A DNA stretch of 64,000 bases from Triangularia verruculosa (Eukaryota; Ascomycota; Sordariomycetes; Sordariales; Podosporaceae), in NCBI GenBank assembly GCA_033296885.1, contig MU864010.1, positions 1-64,000 of the forward strand. The letters are read 5' to 3'. The notes beneath the pieces are model-generated. The model ran no database searches. It was given only the letters and a program-made list of their open reading frames with translations, and was not told where the DNA came from. The position numbers and the translations under genes are program-made. Below are positions 22,906-33,776 of the stretch, piece after piece; the first letter of the stretch is position 1, and every line of letters begins with the position of its first letter.

Positions 22906-23652
22906 CGGCCATCGATTCTGGTTATGTTTACATCCAGTTCATCCCCAAGCACTACTAACTGTGAAATTCATTCATTAGAATCGAAAAGACCTCGAGTTCG
23001 TCACAAGGCAAGCTCTCATCGAGTCAAGACCGCATTCATTCAGTGAGCGGATCCCGCTTGCTGCTAGTCCAGCCAGCTCAACCGCGCGTCAATCACACCA
23101 TTCCGATCCAACGCTAAGAGGCGCAACACGCTCCCCGTTGCCGCCCCTTTTCATAGGTCAACAAGTGGGTGGAACCCCTCCAGCATGCTAAAGTGACATG
23201 ACATGGCGCAATTAATGTTGACATTTGTGTCACTCCAGTCAAGAAAGGTGAATCCAAAGCTCACTGCGGTGATGGAGTCCGGGAATAAGAATTCGGGATC
23301 TTTAGTGTTGTGGATCAACGGGCAGCGTGGGGGACGGCAGCCAGAGGAAGAGAAATTGATAGAGATGCATGATGGCATTGGCCCTGCGGATGGTGTTATT
23401 GTTCACGTTGCCGGTCGGCTTCCGGGGAAGCGTTATCGGGAGTTGACGCAGAAAGACGAGGGAGGGGCTGGGTAGGTACTAGATCACGACATTTGGATCT
23501 GCATGATGGTGTGTGCTTGTCTGTGTGCTTGTTCTGGTAGGAGGTATTATAGACTTTACCGCGTCAATCAACGCTTTGAAGTGCGTTCGAGAACTGTGAT
23601 GTCGATTTCGCTGCCTCGCAAGTGATCTCCATCAGATACCTACACAACCATC

Positions 23653-25646
23653 ATGGCTGCCATCACAACCCTCCCCGATCCGGTAGCGGTTATCACAGCA
23701 ACAGAAAAGCTATCCGACCTCTCTGCATCCACTCGAAAAGTTCCTCCACTGTCCTCCTCGGACCGCGACATCAACTCAGATTCAGAATCCGACCACTACA
23801 CGCCAGCAACCTCTCCCGGCTTGGCCTCCGCTGTCACAACCATTCCTCAGCGCATTCCAACGTATCCCAAAACCCGAATCTCCATCGTTGACCGTTTCAT
23901 TGATCAGCCACGCGCTCTCAAAGTAGCCGTCATCGGTGGCGGTCTAGCAGGAATCACAGCGGGTATCTTGCTACCAGCCAAAGTACCCAGCATCCAACTG
24001 ACCATCTTTGAGAAGAACGACGACTTTGTAAGCTTGCTCTTATTCCATTTGATCTCCCACTTTATAGACCTAATCTAACGTGGGGTTACAGGGAGGTACT
24101 TGGCTCGAGAATACATACCCTGGCGTCTGTTGTGACATATCCTCCCACGTCTACCATTCACCTTTGAACCTAAAACCGACTGGTCCGACCAATTTGCACC
24201 CGGCGGCGAGATCAGGGATTACTGGCAATCCGTCGCCAAAAAGCATGACGTCTACCGACTCGCAAGATTTGAGACCAGAGTCCAATCTCTCGAATGGGAT
24301 GCCGGAAAGTCGGTCTGGAAGGTCAGCACTCAGCACAAGCAGGAAGCACAGTCAAAGGTGGAAGAGTTTGACTTTGTGCTGAATGCCATTGGACGGTTCA
24401 ACGCTTGGAAACTGCCAGATTATGAAGGCATCGAGTCATACAAGGGACATCTCAGGCACGCGTCGCACTGGGATGAAGAGTTTGATGTCGACGGCAAGAC
24501 TGTGGCCGTGATTGGGAATGGTGCCTCGGGGATTCAGTTGGTGGCGAATTTGCAAAAGAGAGTGAAACAGCTGGACCACTACGCGAGAAACAAGACTTGG
24601 ATTGCGGGGAGCTGGGCGGGCGATGAGCGAACTGCTGGGCCTCAACCATATTCTGAAGAGCAAAAGGAGCTGTTCGCTAGAGACCCGGAGGCGTATCTGA
24701 AGTTCAGAAAAGAGCTGGAGGACAAATACTGGAGGAGGTTCTCGGCTTTCTTCAGGGGGTCAGAGACGAACATTGACCTCAGAGAAAAGTTCATCGAGAT
24801 CATGAAGCAGAGGTTGAAGAAGAAGCCAGAGTTGTTGGAGCATATTGTTCCGGATTTCTCGCCAAACTGCAGACGGTTGACGCCAGGGCCGGGGTACCTG
24901 GAGGCAATCTCGGAGGATAATGTTGAGTACATCGCCTCGAGAATCGCGAGGTTCACAGAGGACGGGATTGTTACAATAGACGGGAAAGAGAGGAAGGTCG
25001 ATGCTGTGTGTTTTGCGCGACGGGCGCGAATGTGGACATGGTGACTCCGTTCCCAATCAAAGGGCAGGACGGGACAGAGCTGAAGGAGCTTTGGGATCCA
25101 GAATCGAAAACTGGCCATAGCTTCCCCTACACTTATCTCGGCCTCGCGACACCAGGTTTTCCCAACTTGCTTTTCGTTCATGGCCCTCATGGAACAGGTC
25201 CTTCGGGAACTGTGCCCCATTCTGTCGAGGTCCAGCTAGTGTGCTTCGCCAAGATTCTGCGGAAAGTAGCCAGAGAGGGCATCAAGAGCATCCAGCCTTC
25301 AAAGAAGGCGGCCGATGAGTTTGTTGAGTACTCCGATGCTTTCTTCGCCTCCACTGTTCTCTCAGATAACTGCAGCAGTTGGTACAACGGCGGACGCCCT
25401 GGGGGCAGAATTCATGGTATCTGGCCTGGAAGTGCCGGTCATGTCACTGCTGTGAGAAGGGAGCCCAGGTGGGAAGACTGGGAATACACATATCTCGGCC
25501 CCGAGGGTAACAGGTTCGCCTGGTACTTTGGGAACGGTTGGACAAGGAAGGAGGCGGACGAGAACTCGGACATGACCTCCTATCTGAGATTACCAGGAGA
25601 GGTAAGCCTGAAAGACATCCATGAGAGCTGGTGGGATCTGCCTTAG
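23653..25646 (+). pseudogene. Baeyer-Villiger-type flavin monooxygenase, two frameshifts
   Basis: Exon 1 is 23653-24027 and a 64-nt intron follows (24028-24091). The family features are clear: first dinucleotide motif VIGGGLAGITAG, GGTWLENTYPGVCCDI, the Baeyer-Villiger fingerprint YKGHLRHASHWD and second Rossmann motif VAVIGNGASGIQL. The frame breaks twice. Near 24158-24160 one base is missing between VYHS and FEPKTDWSDQ. At 25006-25010 the frame shifts again between KVDAV and FCATGANVDM, inside a short TG run, consistent with a two-base slippage gain. No intron fits either site. The remainder is full length for the family (about 650 residues), so decay is recent or the breaks are sequence errors. 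Such enzymes insert oxygen next to ketones using FAD and NADPH. Confidence 0.85.
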
Positions 25647-26287
25647 TACAGAGATTTGTGTGTCTGGTTATGACTCTTTATTCCATGCATCTTTGGCGTT
25701 TTGTCTCCGTCTCCGGTTGCAATACAGTATGAGTGGGCTGTAAAGTAGTGACATGGTTTGAGCAGCGATCCATTGGAGGTTCAAAACGCCCTAAAGACTG
25801 TGACGAATATGAATGTGTTACAATGAAGAGGTCAGTCCCAGCGGTTTCCAAGACTGGAAGTGAAAAATAAGTCCGGGCTCAAACCTTGGGGTACTCGCGA
25901 ATATAACGCTTGGTTGTCGATGGGGGTCAAGACGACACAACGGCGCGGGTGGCGCTATCGCCAAGTGAGCGCAACCAGGCTTCTGGGAGTGGGGGTTGGG
26001 GTTGCTGTGCATCTCTGGAGCATTGCGTGCTTCTGGATCGCTGTTTGCAAGACAAGCCGAGACCGGTCCGGTGCATGGTCAAGGTTCCCGTTCCTGTGCT
26101 CCAGCTCCCACGATGCTCACCGCTGAGATCGGGCCTCCGGTAGGCCCAAGCAGCACCAGAATATCTCTTCGTTGTGAGGTATAAATGTATAACTGCCAAA
26201 GTTGCTGAGCAAGGATAAAGCTGTGCCTTATTCCTCGGTTCCGTACCTCTTTCTCGCAAAAGTCTGCTCCCAGACAGCCAGCTCAAA
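25647..26287. other. Intergenic region with TATA box
   Basis: About 640 bp between the broken monooxygenase and the UNC93-like gene. Apart from the TATA-like box at 26180 nothing is recognised. Confidence 0.55.
26180..26186 (+). promoter_or_regulatory. TATA box of UNC93-like gene
   Basis: TATAAAT, about 100 bp upstream of the ATG at 26288, with no other gene between. Position and sequence fit a core promoter. Confidence 0.5.
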
Positions 26288-27869
26288 ATGACATCTCGCG
26301 ACAACACCGTCCCCCGCCACAATGAGGTTGAACTTGAGCCTCCCAAATCTGAGCAGCACCCGGTTAGATGGCACCGTTCAACCTTTTGGAACATGACCAT
26401 TTTGGGCTTGTGCAATTTGGCGGCTCCGGGAATCTGGGGCGCCATGAACTCGCTTGGTGCTGGCGGTGCTGCATCACCACAGCTCATTAATGCAGCCAAC
26501 GCTCTGACCTTCTGTCTCATGGTTGTGTCGTGCTACTTCTCCAGTGCCCTGGTGCACTATATTGGAATCAAGGGTGCCCTCATCTTCGGAACGTGCGTTG
26601 CCCCTTCAGCATCAAGTGTCTCGTGGATGTTATGTTGGAGACTGACAGTGGGCAGGCTTGGCTTTGCACCCTATGCAGCTGGACTCTACACCAACAACCG
26701 CTTCGGCACCGAATGGCTCGTCTTGCTAGGTGCTGCCCTCTGCGGTACCTCGGCTGGCGTGTTCTGGATGGCCGAGGCTGCTATTGCTATCGCGTATCCA
26801 GAGCCGTGGAACAGAGGCAAAGCCATAGGCTACTGGCTGACATATCGACTTGCCGGTCAGATCCTGGGCGGTGCCATCAACCTGGGCCTCAACGCCAAGA
26901 ATGGCGAAGCTGGCAAGGTCTCATACACTGTCTTCTTGGTGTTTATTGCTATGCAGTGCACTGGTCCCATCTTTAGCCTTTTGCTCAATGCCCCAGGAAA
27001 GGTCGAGAAGACAGATGGCAAGAAGGTGGAGTTGACCATCACGGGTGGTCCGGTTTTTGAGCTCAAGGAAACGGCCCGACTCTTTTTGGGCAAGAAGTTC
27101 CTGTTGATGCTGTTGTTCATCGGGCAAGCTGTTTTTGCGGAGGCGGTTTACTTTACCTATCTTGCTAGTAAGTCTTCTTGTCTTTGGTTAGCAACCAGGG
27201 GACGAACTAACACGAAGCAGTGTGGTTTTCTGTCCGATCTCGCGCTTTGGGGTCATTCTTGTCTGGTATTATTGCTGTTGTTTCGGGATGGATCCTCGGG
27301 GTAAGTCACATCCACCCCTTTGCTTGCCGGAATTAGGTCTGACACCCGACGACTAGGCTTGGATTGATCGCACCAGAGTTGCGCTCAAAACCCGTGCTCG
27401 CACAAGCTTCTGGGTCATAGTCATCCTGCAAGGCGCGTGGTGGACATGGGCGACAGTTCTTGTCACCCGTTACCGTGTCACCAGACCCACGTTTGACTGG
27501 GTCGACAGGAACTTCGGTGAGAGTTTCGCCGTTTTCGTGTTTTTGACTGTCGGTTTCCAGCTGAACTACATGTTCCTGTACTTCATCATCCACAATCTGG
27601 CCAAGGATGAGTCGGAGGTAGTCCGTTATGCTGCGCTGTTGCGCGGAACCGAGTCGGCATGGCAGGCTGTCAGCTACGGCCTCACGTCTCTTGTTGTTTT
27701 TGCCGAGGTTGGAGGTGTTTACATCAACTTTGGGTTGTGGGCTGCTGCTATCTGGCCGGCTTGGTTGGTTGTGCGCGAGTTTGGTACCTCCAAAGTGGAG
27801 CAGGTGGAGGGGCGGGCGTCGTCAGTGGACACACCGAGTTTTAAGAGCAGCGAAGGCAAGAAGCTGTAA
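26288..27869 (+). CDS. UNC93-like MFS membrane protein
   Basis: Four exons: 26288-26592, 26656-27167, 27221-27300 and 27357-27869, giving 469 residues. The first intron (63 nt) keeps the frame open if unspliced, but removal restores IFGTLGFAPYAAGLYTNN, the family motif. Other marks: WNMTILGLCNLAAPGIWGAM, GTSAGVFWMAEAAIAIAYPE, YWLTYRLAGQILGGAINLGL and RGTESAWQAVSYGL. About 11-12 membrane segments are present. Fungal UNC93-type proteins (DUF895 group) are poorly studied carriers of the plasma membrane; a role in ion or nutrient transport is inferred only. The sequence looks intact. Confidence 0.9.
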
Positions 27870-27950
27870 GCAGTTGCAAGATAGAGATTGTGATAATATT
27901 GTCGGGTCATGGAGTCAGATTCTGCAAACGTCAGCAACCGACTCCAAGAA

Positions 27951-28035
27951 GCCCGTATAGCTCAGTGGTAGAGCGCATCACTCGTAAACATTCTATGACA
28001 TGATGAGGTCCGCGGTTCAATCCCGCGTGGGGGCA
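27951..28035 (+). tRNA. tRNA-Thr(CGU) with 13-nt intron
   Basis: Cloverleaf by eye: acceptor GCCCGTA/TGGGGGC, D-arm TAGCTCAGTGGTAG (A box), anticodon stem CATCA/TGATG, anticodon CGT at 27983-27985, and T-arm CGCGGTTCAATCCCGCG (B box). A 13-nt intron at 27987-27999 sits one base 3' of the anticodon, the canonical site; the mature length is 72. The acceptor stem has a G-G mismatch (27955/28030) and a T-G wobble (27956/28029), which weakens it. A pol III T-run follows. Confidence 0.9.
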
Positions 28036-28040
28036 GATTC

Positions 28041-28045
28041 TTTTT
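28041..28045 (+). terminator. RNA polymerase III terminator
   Basis: Five T six bases after the tRNA end, followed by a second T run at 28050-28054. Matches the usual pol III stop. Confidence 0.75.
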
Positions 28046-28541
28046 CTCATTTTTAGTTCTGGCCTTCATTTATATCTGAAGCTATCTACACGCGTAATTG
28101 GTTCTCCATTATTAGTTGGAAATAATACCAGCCAATATCTTCGAGCCTCGCATTGCTTTTTAGCCAACGTCACAGGTCAAGGGCTCGAACGAGCCGATAC
28201 ATACAGCTAACATACATGTCCAACACTTCCATACAATTTGTCTTCAGCCCGCAATACCACGCCATCCCGATGCTTCGTCATTGCAGGAAAAAGAATGCAG
28301 TTCGCCGGGCAATGCATGACACCATCGGCCGGGGAATCACAACATGAATTCGGAGTTAAACCCCACCTATTTGCGACCCGGACAAACACATGCAATGCAT
28401 ACCTGGTATTTGCGGACGATACATATTAGCACAAGCTTCCAGGCATATACAGGGCCTTTCTTTGACTACGAGTTGTGAATATAGCAAGGTACAGCTGCCT
28501 CCTTGGACACTCGTCCTTCCATCACACAATCAGAGGCTACC
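28046..28541. other. Intergenic region
   Basis: About 500 bp between the tRNA and the second FMN monooxygenase. No gene, repeat or clear promoter element seen. Confidence 0.55.
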
Positions 28542-30225
28542 ATGGCGGATAGTACAAATCAACCACCAACCACCATGAACAGGATCCAGAATGACCTCGG
28601 CAACGGCAAGAAACACATTCTTATCAATGCCTTCGATATGAGTACTGTGGGCCATCTATCTCCGGGACAGTGGAAGGTGAGAACCTAAACACCTACGGTT
28701 TCCCGTGGTCTAAACCACTGTGTTGACAGCTGGAACAGAATCCGGTCGACAAGTCAGCCACAAAACGGCGGCTCGAGTACTGGATTGAGCTCGCCAAGCT
28801 CCTTGAAAGGGGAGGTGTCAATGCCTTGTTTCTGGCAGACACGTACGGCGGTTATGACACGTATGAAGGGAGCGTGGACAACTGCATAAGGCGGGCGGCA
28901 CAGTGGCCGATGACAGATCCTACTATTGTGAGTTTTTCATGCAAAGTTTCCACACCGACTGTTCCCTGACTCGGCTCTAGCCCATATCAGCTATGGCAGC
29001 GGTGACAAAGAATTTGTCGTTTGCCATTACAGCGTCAACTAGTTTCGAGCCCCCCTACCTGCTGGCAAAGCGCTTCTCGACGCTTGATCACTTCACACAG
29101 GGTCGAATTGGTTGGAACATTGTGACTTCGTGGAAGAAGTCTGCCTTCAAAGCAATCGGCCTGGACAACCCCATTGAACACGACGAGCGCTACCGTCAAG
29201 CAGATGAGTACCTACGTGTTCTCTACAAGTCCGTCTTCTCTGGTGGTGGCCATTCTCGCTAGCTTTGTCCCTGTGATGCCAACTTTCTCCGTAGGTTATG
29301 GGAGTCCTCCTGGTCTCCAACGGCGCTTTCCCCGGACCCAGTCAACGACAGCTATGTCGACCCCGCTCAAGTCCGCACCATCAATCACAAAGGCAAATAC
29401 TTCTCCCTCAACGCCAAGCACATTGTTGACCCCTCGCCTCAACGCACCCCCTTCCTCTTCCAAGCCGGGACCTCTTCTGCCGGCTCGGACTTTGCCGCCA
29501 CGCACGCGGAAGCCATCTTTGTTTCTGGCCATTCCCCTTCTGTCCTGAGACCAAAGATCGACGCCATCCGCGCTCTGGCTGCCAAGAAAGGACGTGACCC
29601 CAGGTCCATCAAAGTATTTGCCACCTTCACACCTATCATCGCGGAAACAAACGAGCTAGCACAGGAGAAACTAGTTGAGCTGAAAAAGTATGCCTCCACG
29701 ATCGGTGGACTGGTCTTGGTGAGCGGTTGGACGGGGATCGATCTGTCGAGGCTGCCCCTCGATAAGGAAATCAGCAAGGAGGATAGTGCCGAGGCGCACA
29801 AGGTGACTAGCATCTTGGACAACTTCACCACGGCCAGCAAGGAGCACCCCAGGTGGACGCCGAGGTTGGTGGCCGAGCATGCAGCGATTGGTGGGCTTGG
29901 ACCGGTAAGCGCTGGAAGCCCGCCGACGGTGGCGGACGAGCTGGAGCGCTGGGTGAGAGAGGCAGATGTAGATGGCTTCAACATTGGGTATGTGACAACC
30001 CCTGGGACATTCGAGGAGGTGGTGGACTTGTTGATTCCTGAACTGAGGAGGAGGGGGGTCTATCCTGAGTTACCTGACCCCAGCGAGGAGGCCATGACGG
30101 TCAGAGAAAAGATTTACGGAAAGGGGCAAAAGGGCCTGAGAGATGACCATGAAGGGAGCCGTTACAGGTACGACGTGTACAAGGAGGATCCGCCTTATAA
30201 GCCCGAGGAAGAGGCCCAGGCTTGA
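28542..30225 (+). CDS. FMN-dependent monooxygenase, NtaA/SnaA/DszA family (copy B)
   Basis: Four exons: 28542-28676, 28730-28927, 28981-29228 and 29295-30225, giving 503 residues. Landmarks: KHILINAFDMSTVGHLSPGQ, LEYWIELAKLLERGGVNALF, TYGGYDTYEG, AMAAVTKNLSFAITASTSFE, FTQGRIGWNIVTSWKKSA and FLFQAGTSSAGSDFAATHAE. It is the same flavoenzyme family as the gene at 13232, but intron positions differ at all three sites and identity is limited, so the two are not a recent duplication. It needs reduced FMN from a partner. The third intron (29229-29294, GTCCGT donor) is required to join VLYK to LWESSW. Substrate unknown. Confidence 0.9.
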
Positions 30226-30749
30226 GAACTGTGCAGCAAAGGTCTGTTTTCTAGGTAATTGAAGCTATTTCCTTCATCCCTTGACTGAATGATCAAAGGA
30301 CCTCGTTGCCACCAGTATCTTCCGATACCGGAAACAACCAGGAGAAACCCTAACCCTGTTACCCCTGAACCCCTATTCGACATCTTTTATTCTTGACCTC
30401 GGCGCAAAGTTGGACAGTGTAACATGGAAAACAGCCAAGCGTCCTAGCAACTAACAGTAGAGTATCGTGTGGGATTGTATCAGGTGATGCCAGATCTGGC
30501 TTGATGCCTCTATTCCTATGTTGGTCAAGCCGGCGGAGCCTCGGAGAATTCCCACCCTGACTCATCATCACGTTTCAGCCAACGGGCAACAAACATTGAC
30601 ATGAAAAATTGATAGCTGCGCCCTATCAACGACAACACCACTTTAGCCAAACAGCGCAAAGGTTCTTGGCCAAAAATACACTTCACCTTCCTCAACAAAC
30701 CCTCACTTCTCCAAGCGCCACCCCCACCAGACACCCCGTTATCTCCGAA
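30226..30749. other. Intergenic region with dispersed repeat
   Basis: About 520 bp. It contains CCCTAACCCT at about 30348-30357 directly followed by the dispersed repeat. No gene supported. Confidence 0.55.
30359..30374 (+). repeat. Dispersed short repeat, copy 3
   Basis: Reads TTACCCCTGAACCCCT, one substitution from the core at 19716 and 22888. It is preceded by a telomere-like CCCTAACCCT. Confidence 0.45.
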
Positions 30750-31307
30750 ATGGCGCCTCCAGCAGCCCTCACTTTCCGCCTTGCCACCCCAGAAGATGCA
30801 CCTCTCCTCCAGCCTCTGGTGCAGTCGGCCTACCGCGGCGAGACCAGCCGCAAAGGTTGGACGACCGAGGCCGACCTCCTCGTCGGCACCCGCATCGATG
30901 TGGCAGGAATCGTGGAAAAGATTCAGACTCCCAACAGCGCCGTGATCATGGCTTTCTCTCCATCTCAAAACAACACCCTTGTTGCGTGCTGCGAGGTTTT
31001 GTTGAAGCCATCTCAGAAAATCGGGTATTTTGGCATGTTCGCCGTCGACCCCACTCTTCAGGCCGGGGGAATCGGAAGGCAGGTGCTTGCCAACGCGGAG
31101 CAATACGCAAAGAGCCACGGGGCAGACAAGATGGAGATGACAGTGATCTGGACGAGGAAGGAGCTGATCGATTGGTACGTGAGGAGGGGGTACACGGTGA
31201 CGGAGGAGAGGAGGGAGTTTCCGCATGAAGAGCTGGCCAAGATGGATGGGGAGAATAGGGCGCTGGTGGAGGACTTGTGGTTCAAGGTGCTGATCAAGGC
31301 TTTGTGA
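30750..31307 (+). CDS. GNAT-family N-acetyltransferase
   Basis: Single exon, 186 residues, ATG at 30750 in the context GAAATGGCG. The GNAT fold is visible: FRLATPEDAPLLQPLV at the start, then beta-strand/loop KIGYFGMFAVDPTLQAGGIG with the acetyl-CoA loop motif QAGGIGRQVL, and the late IDWYVRRGYTVTEERREF strand. The size fits a single catalytic domain with little else. It acetylates an amine of an unknown small molecule or peptide. The open frame extends upstream to 30609 but from a TTG codon, so that part is taken as 5' UTR. A long antisense frame over the same bases is a shadow. Confidence 0.88.
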   Translation: MAPPAALTFRLATPEDAPLLQPLVQSAYRGETSRKGWTTEADLLVGTRIDVAGIVEKIQTPNSAVIMAFSPSQNNTLVACCEVLLKPSQKIGYFGMFAVDPTLQAGGIGRQVLANAEQYAKSHGADKMEMTVIWTRKELIDWYVRRGYTVTEERREFPHEELAKMDGENRALVEDLWFKVLIKAL

Positions 31308-31556
31308 TGGGCTCCTTAATTGGGGGCAGACCATGAGAAAGATAGAGCAACGATATTTTCAAGTCTAATTCATAGCCCAATGGTTTCGAGATCGTTGACC
31401 TTTGCAATGACAGTCGCTCCTTCCGTGGAAAGACCATGGGATGGCAGTTAGGCTGTAAACCCCACCTTCCGTTCTCTACACAATTGCTTCCAAGCAGTCA
31501 TCTGCAGCCCCGCCACTCGTTGCAGAGTTTTCTTCTTTTCATCGACAACAAGCGAT

Positions 31557-32631
31557 ATGTCGACCGCCATCACGCCTAGCCAACCGCCCGTCATGGATGC
31601 GATGACCGAGGACAAGTTCAAAGTGCTGATCAACTTGGCCTTGACCAATCCAAAACCGACAACGACGGTTAGATTTCGCAATTCACCTCAGCTTGTGGGC
31701 GAATGGCTCAAAGTCCTCATCTTGGGGCTAGAAAAAGCCCACGGCAAGCCGCCGGGTTGGGCGCATGGTTCCCGTTGCCCGGAATATTCCTATGGCTTTG
31801 GGCTGCGACATTACCAAGAACGTGTTCAATTTTACACTCGGTTCGCCAAAATTGTGTGCGCTGAGCTGTACGACACCCAGCCTCCGACCAAGCCCGATTC
31901 GGTCACATATGAGAAGTTTCACTGGATGATCTGGAAGATGATTTTTAACAGTGGTATGTAGAGTTGTGGCGCAGTACAAGCTTCTGGATCAACTATATCT
32001 AACCCTTTCAGTGAACGTGGACATCCCCATTCCTGAACATGATGCTCTCCGGCCATACGTGCCTTATTTCAGCTCGCCCGAACCTCGCTTTTCCGACGAG
32101 TATAAGGCGTATTTTGGATGGCGCCAAAGCCTTGAAGAAGGCATTTCATCGACTCACAATCCCTTCAACAGCCCTCTCTCCAATGCACCTAGTGTCACCC
32201 TCAACGCGCCCGCCAATCCATTCGTACCTCTACTCATCCAAGCTCCCGCTACTGGTCAGAAGAGACAGGCATCGGAATCTCCGTTGACCGGCAACGCGTC
32301 TCCGGCAAAGAAAGAGTGCAACCAGTTGGCTGATAGGGAGTTGCTGAACGGAGAAACGCCGCTCTTGGAGTTGATTGAGTTGAAGGCCAGCTTTAAGGAA
32401 TCACGGCTGCAGTTTTTCGAAGCCCAAACCAGCGGGAACAATCATGACGTCAACACCAAGGCTGTTGTCCTTTCGCCTACGGCGGAGACACAGGTTCAGA
32501 AACTTTATCTGGCAGAGATCAAGATGACGGCGTCCGAGCGGGAACAGTTGGGGGACAGCTTTACAGCAAGGATTGGGGCAAAGGATGGTTCCCTCATAAA
32601 GGTCGAGGTCAAGATATGTTCTTCGACTTAG
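31557..32631 (+). CDS. Orphan protein A (paralogue of the gene at 33028)
   Basis: Two exons, 31557-31953 and 32012-32631, giving 338 residues. Not recognised. It has no signal peptide or membrane helix. The first exon ends soon after VTYEKFHWMIWKMIF, with a phase-1 intron; the second carries DEYKAYFGWRQSLEE, a Pro/Ser/Asn-rich middle with a basic SPAKK patch, and a final charged region. The next gene (33028) shares the motif order V(T/A)Y-x5-IW-x3-F, a phase-1 intron directly after it, then (D/E)EYK-x-Y-x3-R. This indicates a diverged tandem pair. A nuclear or cytosolic location is possible; no function can be stated. Confidence 0.75.
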
Positions 32632-33027
32632 GCGTGCGTGACGTGCAGGGTATGCCGGGTATCACAGCGGTATCTGGCGGATGGTGGCGGTTGATTAGCT
32701 GCACCTATTGGGAGAAATGTTGATGGTAGCTTAGTCTGTGATACGGATGTCAGAGTCGAAGATCTGAGGATGGGTCTGTTAAGATGTCTGAAATAGTAGA
32801 GCAGAAATCGAGTCTATTACCTTACACTTCGTATCCATGTTTGTAGTCGCGCAGCTGTCAGTGAATCAGTAGCATTTACCGCTTTTGCTGAAATTTCGCA
32901 TGCACCGATGTGAGTGCGCCGGCAAGTGACTCCCATTTTGTTAGGTTTGTTTTGAATCTCGCCGCGGCGCCCTTACTTGGCAGAGAGCTTCGTTTCCCCG
33001 TCACTCCGATCACACAACAAACGAAAC
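32632..33027. other. Intergenic region
   Basis: About 400 bp between the two related orphan genes. Nothing recognised. Confidence 0.55.
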
Positions 33028-33776
33028 ATGGCCAACATGGATCCGACTCTCAATCAAGAGCTACTGGAGCTTCTCTCGGCCTGCAAGGCCCTTAGTCCAG
33101 TCTGCTCTGACGGCGACAACTGGAACAAAGCCGACTGGTGGAAGAATGCGACTATTCCCATGAATACCAACGCGCTCGAGTCCATGGCCCGGCTTTTTCT
33201 CGCCAACCAGCCGGATGGGACAGCCGCTCAGTTCAACAAGAAGTTTATCGAAGGTGCCAAACTCGCATTCGACAGCTTCTACTACATCTTCTTCCAGCGA
33301 GAGCCCAAGGATGTGGCCTACAGCGACCTCTGCTACGAGATTTGGAGCGAGTTCGCCCGTCCGTGTGAGTCCACTACCTGCCCGTGAATCGCGCGACCAA
33401 CGAACTCAATGCTGACCTTTTTGTGGCTTCAGATTATAAAAAAGGCGACTCCAAAACGATCCTTCAAGAGCTTAAAAAGGCCGAGCTCTCGATTTCACGT
33501 CAGGAACGTCAGGCCCGCGACAAGGACAGCCCGGTTTGCGAGGAGTACAAGCTCTACTACGAGCACCGCAAGGAATTCGAGAAGCTTCACTACGAGCGCT
33601 GCCGCCAGAGTCTGCGGATGGTGATCCCCCCCGGCATGCGGGTCGTGAAGATGTCAACCCTTCCCAAGGGCGCCCGCAAGGACGGATGTGAGGTCGTGGA
33701 GGTCTTGGTTGAGCCGGACGTCGAGAAATCCCCTTCCATGCCCATGACTCGGTCTAGGAAGAGACTCAAGATGTAG
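33028..33776 (+). CDS. Orphan protein B (paralogue of the gene at 31557)
   Basis: Two exons, 33028-33364 and 33433-33776, giving 226 residues. Family not recognised. The first exon ends after DVAYSDLCYEIWSEFARP with a phase-1 intron (GTGAGT donor). The second has a Lys/Glu-rich helical part (LKKAELSISRQERQARDKDS), then EEYKLYYEHRKEFEK, IPPGMRVVKMSTLPKGA and a basic end TRSRKRLKM that could be a nuclear localisation signal. Motif order and intron phase match the upstream orphan gene, but it lacks that gene's Pro/Ser-rich middle. No signal peptide is present. Function unknown. Confidence 0.75.

Larger units (their letters stand above)
22189..23652. other. Intergenic region with AT-rich scar
   Basis: About 1.46 kb between diverging genes. 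It holds the AT-rich tract at 22610-22840 and a dispersed repeat at 22888. A 90-codon ATG frame at 23203-23475 has no recognisable domain and is not called. Confidence 0.6.

Noticed and set aside
23203..23475. 90-codon ATG frame between the RIP-like scar and the monooxygenase
   Set aside because: No domain, no signal peptide and no splicing to extend it; could be chance.
26593..26655. Coding reading through the first UNC93-like intron
   Set aside because: It is a multiple of three and open, but splicing it out restores the family motif and good GT..AG borders exist.
30348..30357. Telomere-like CCCTAACCCT (and GGGTTAGGGTT near 44537)
   Set aside because: Fewer than two full repeat units; far too short for an interstitial telomere, better treated as part of the dispersed repeat context.
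30525..31334. 269-codon antisense frame over the GNAT gene
   Set aside because: The opposite strand has an intact GNAT fold with a good start; the antisense product has no recognisable motif.
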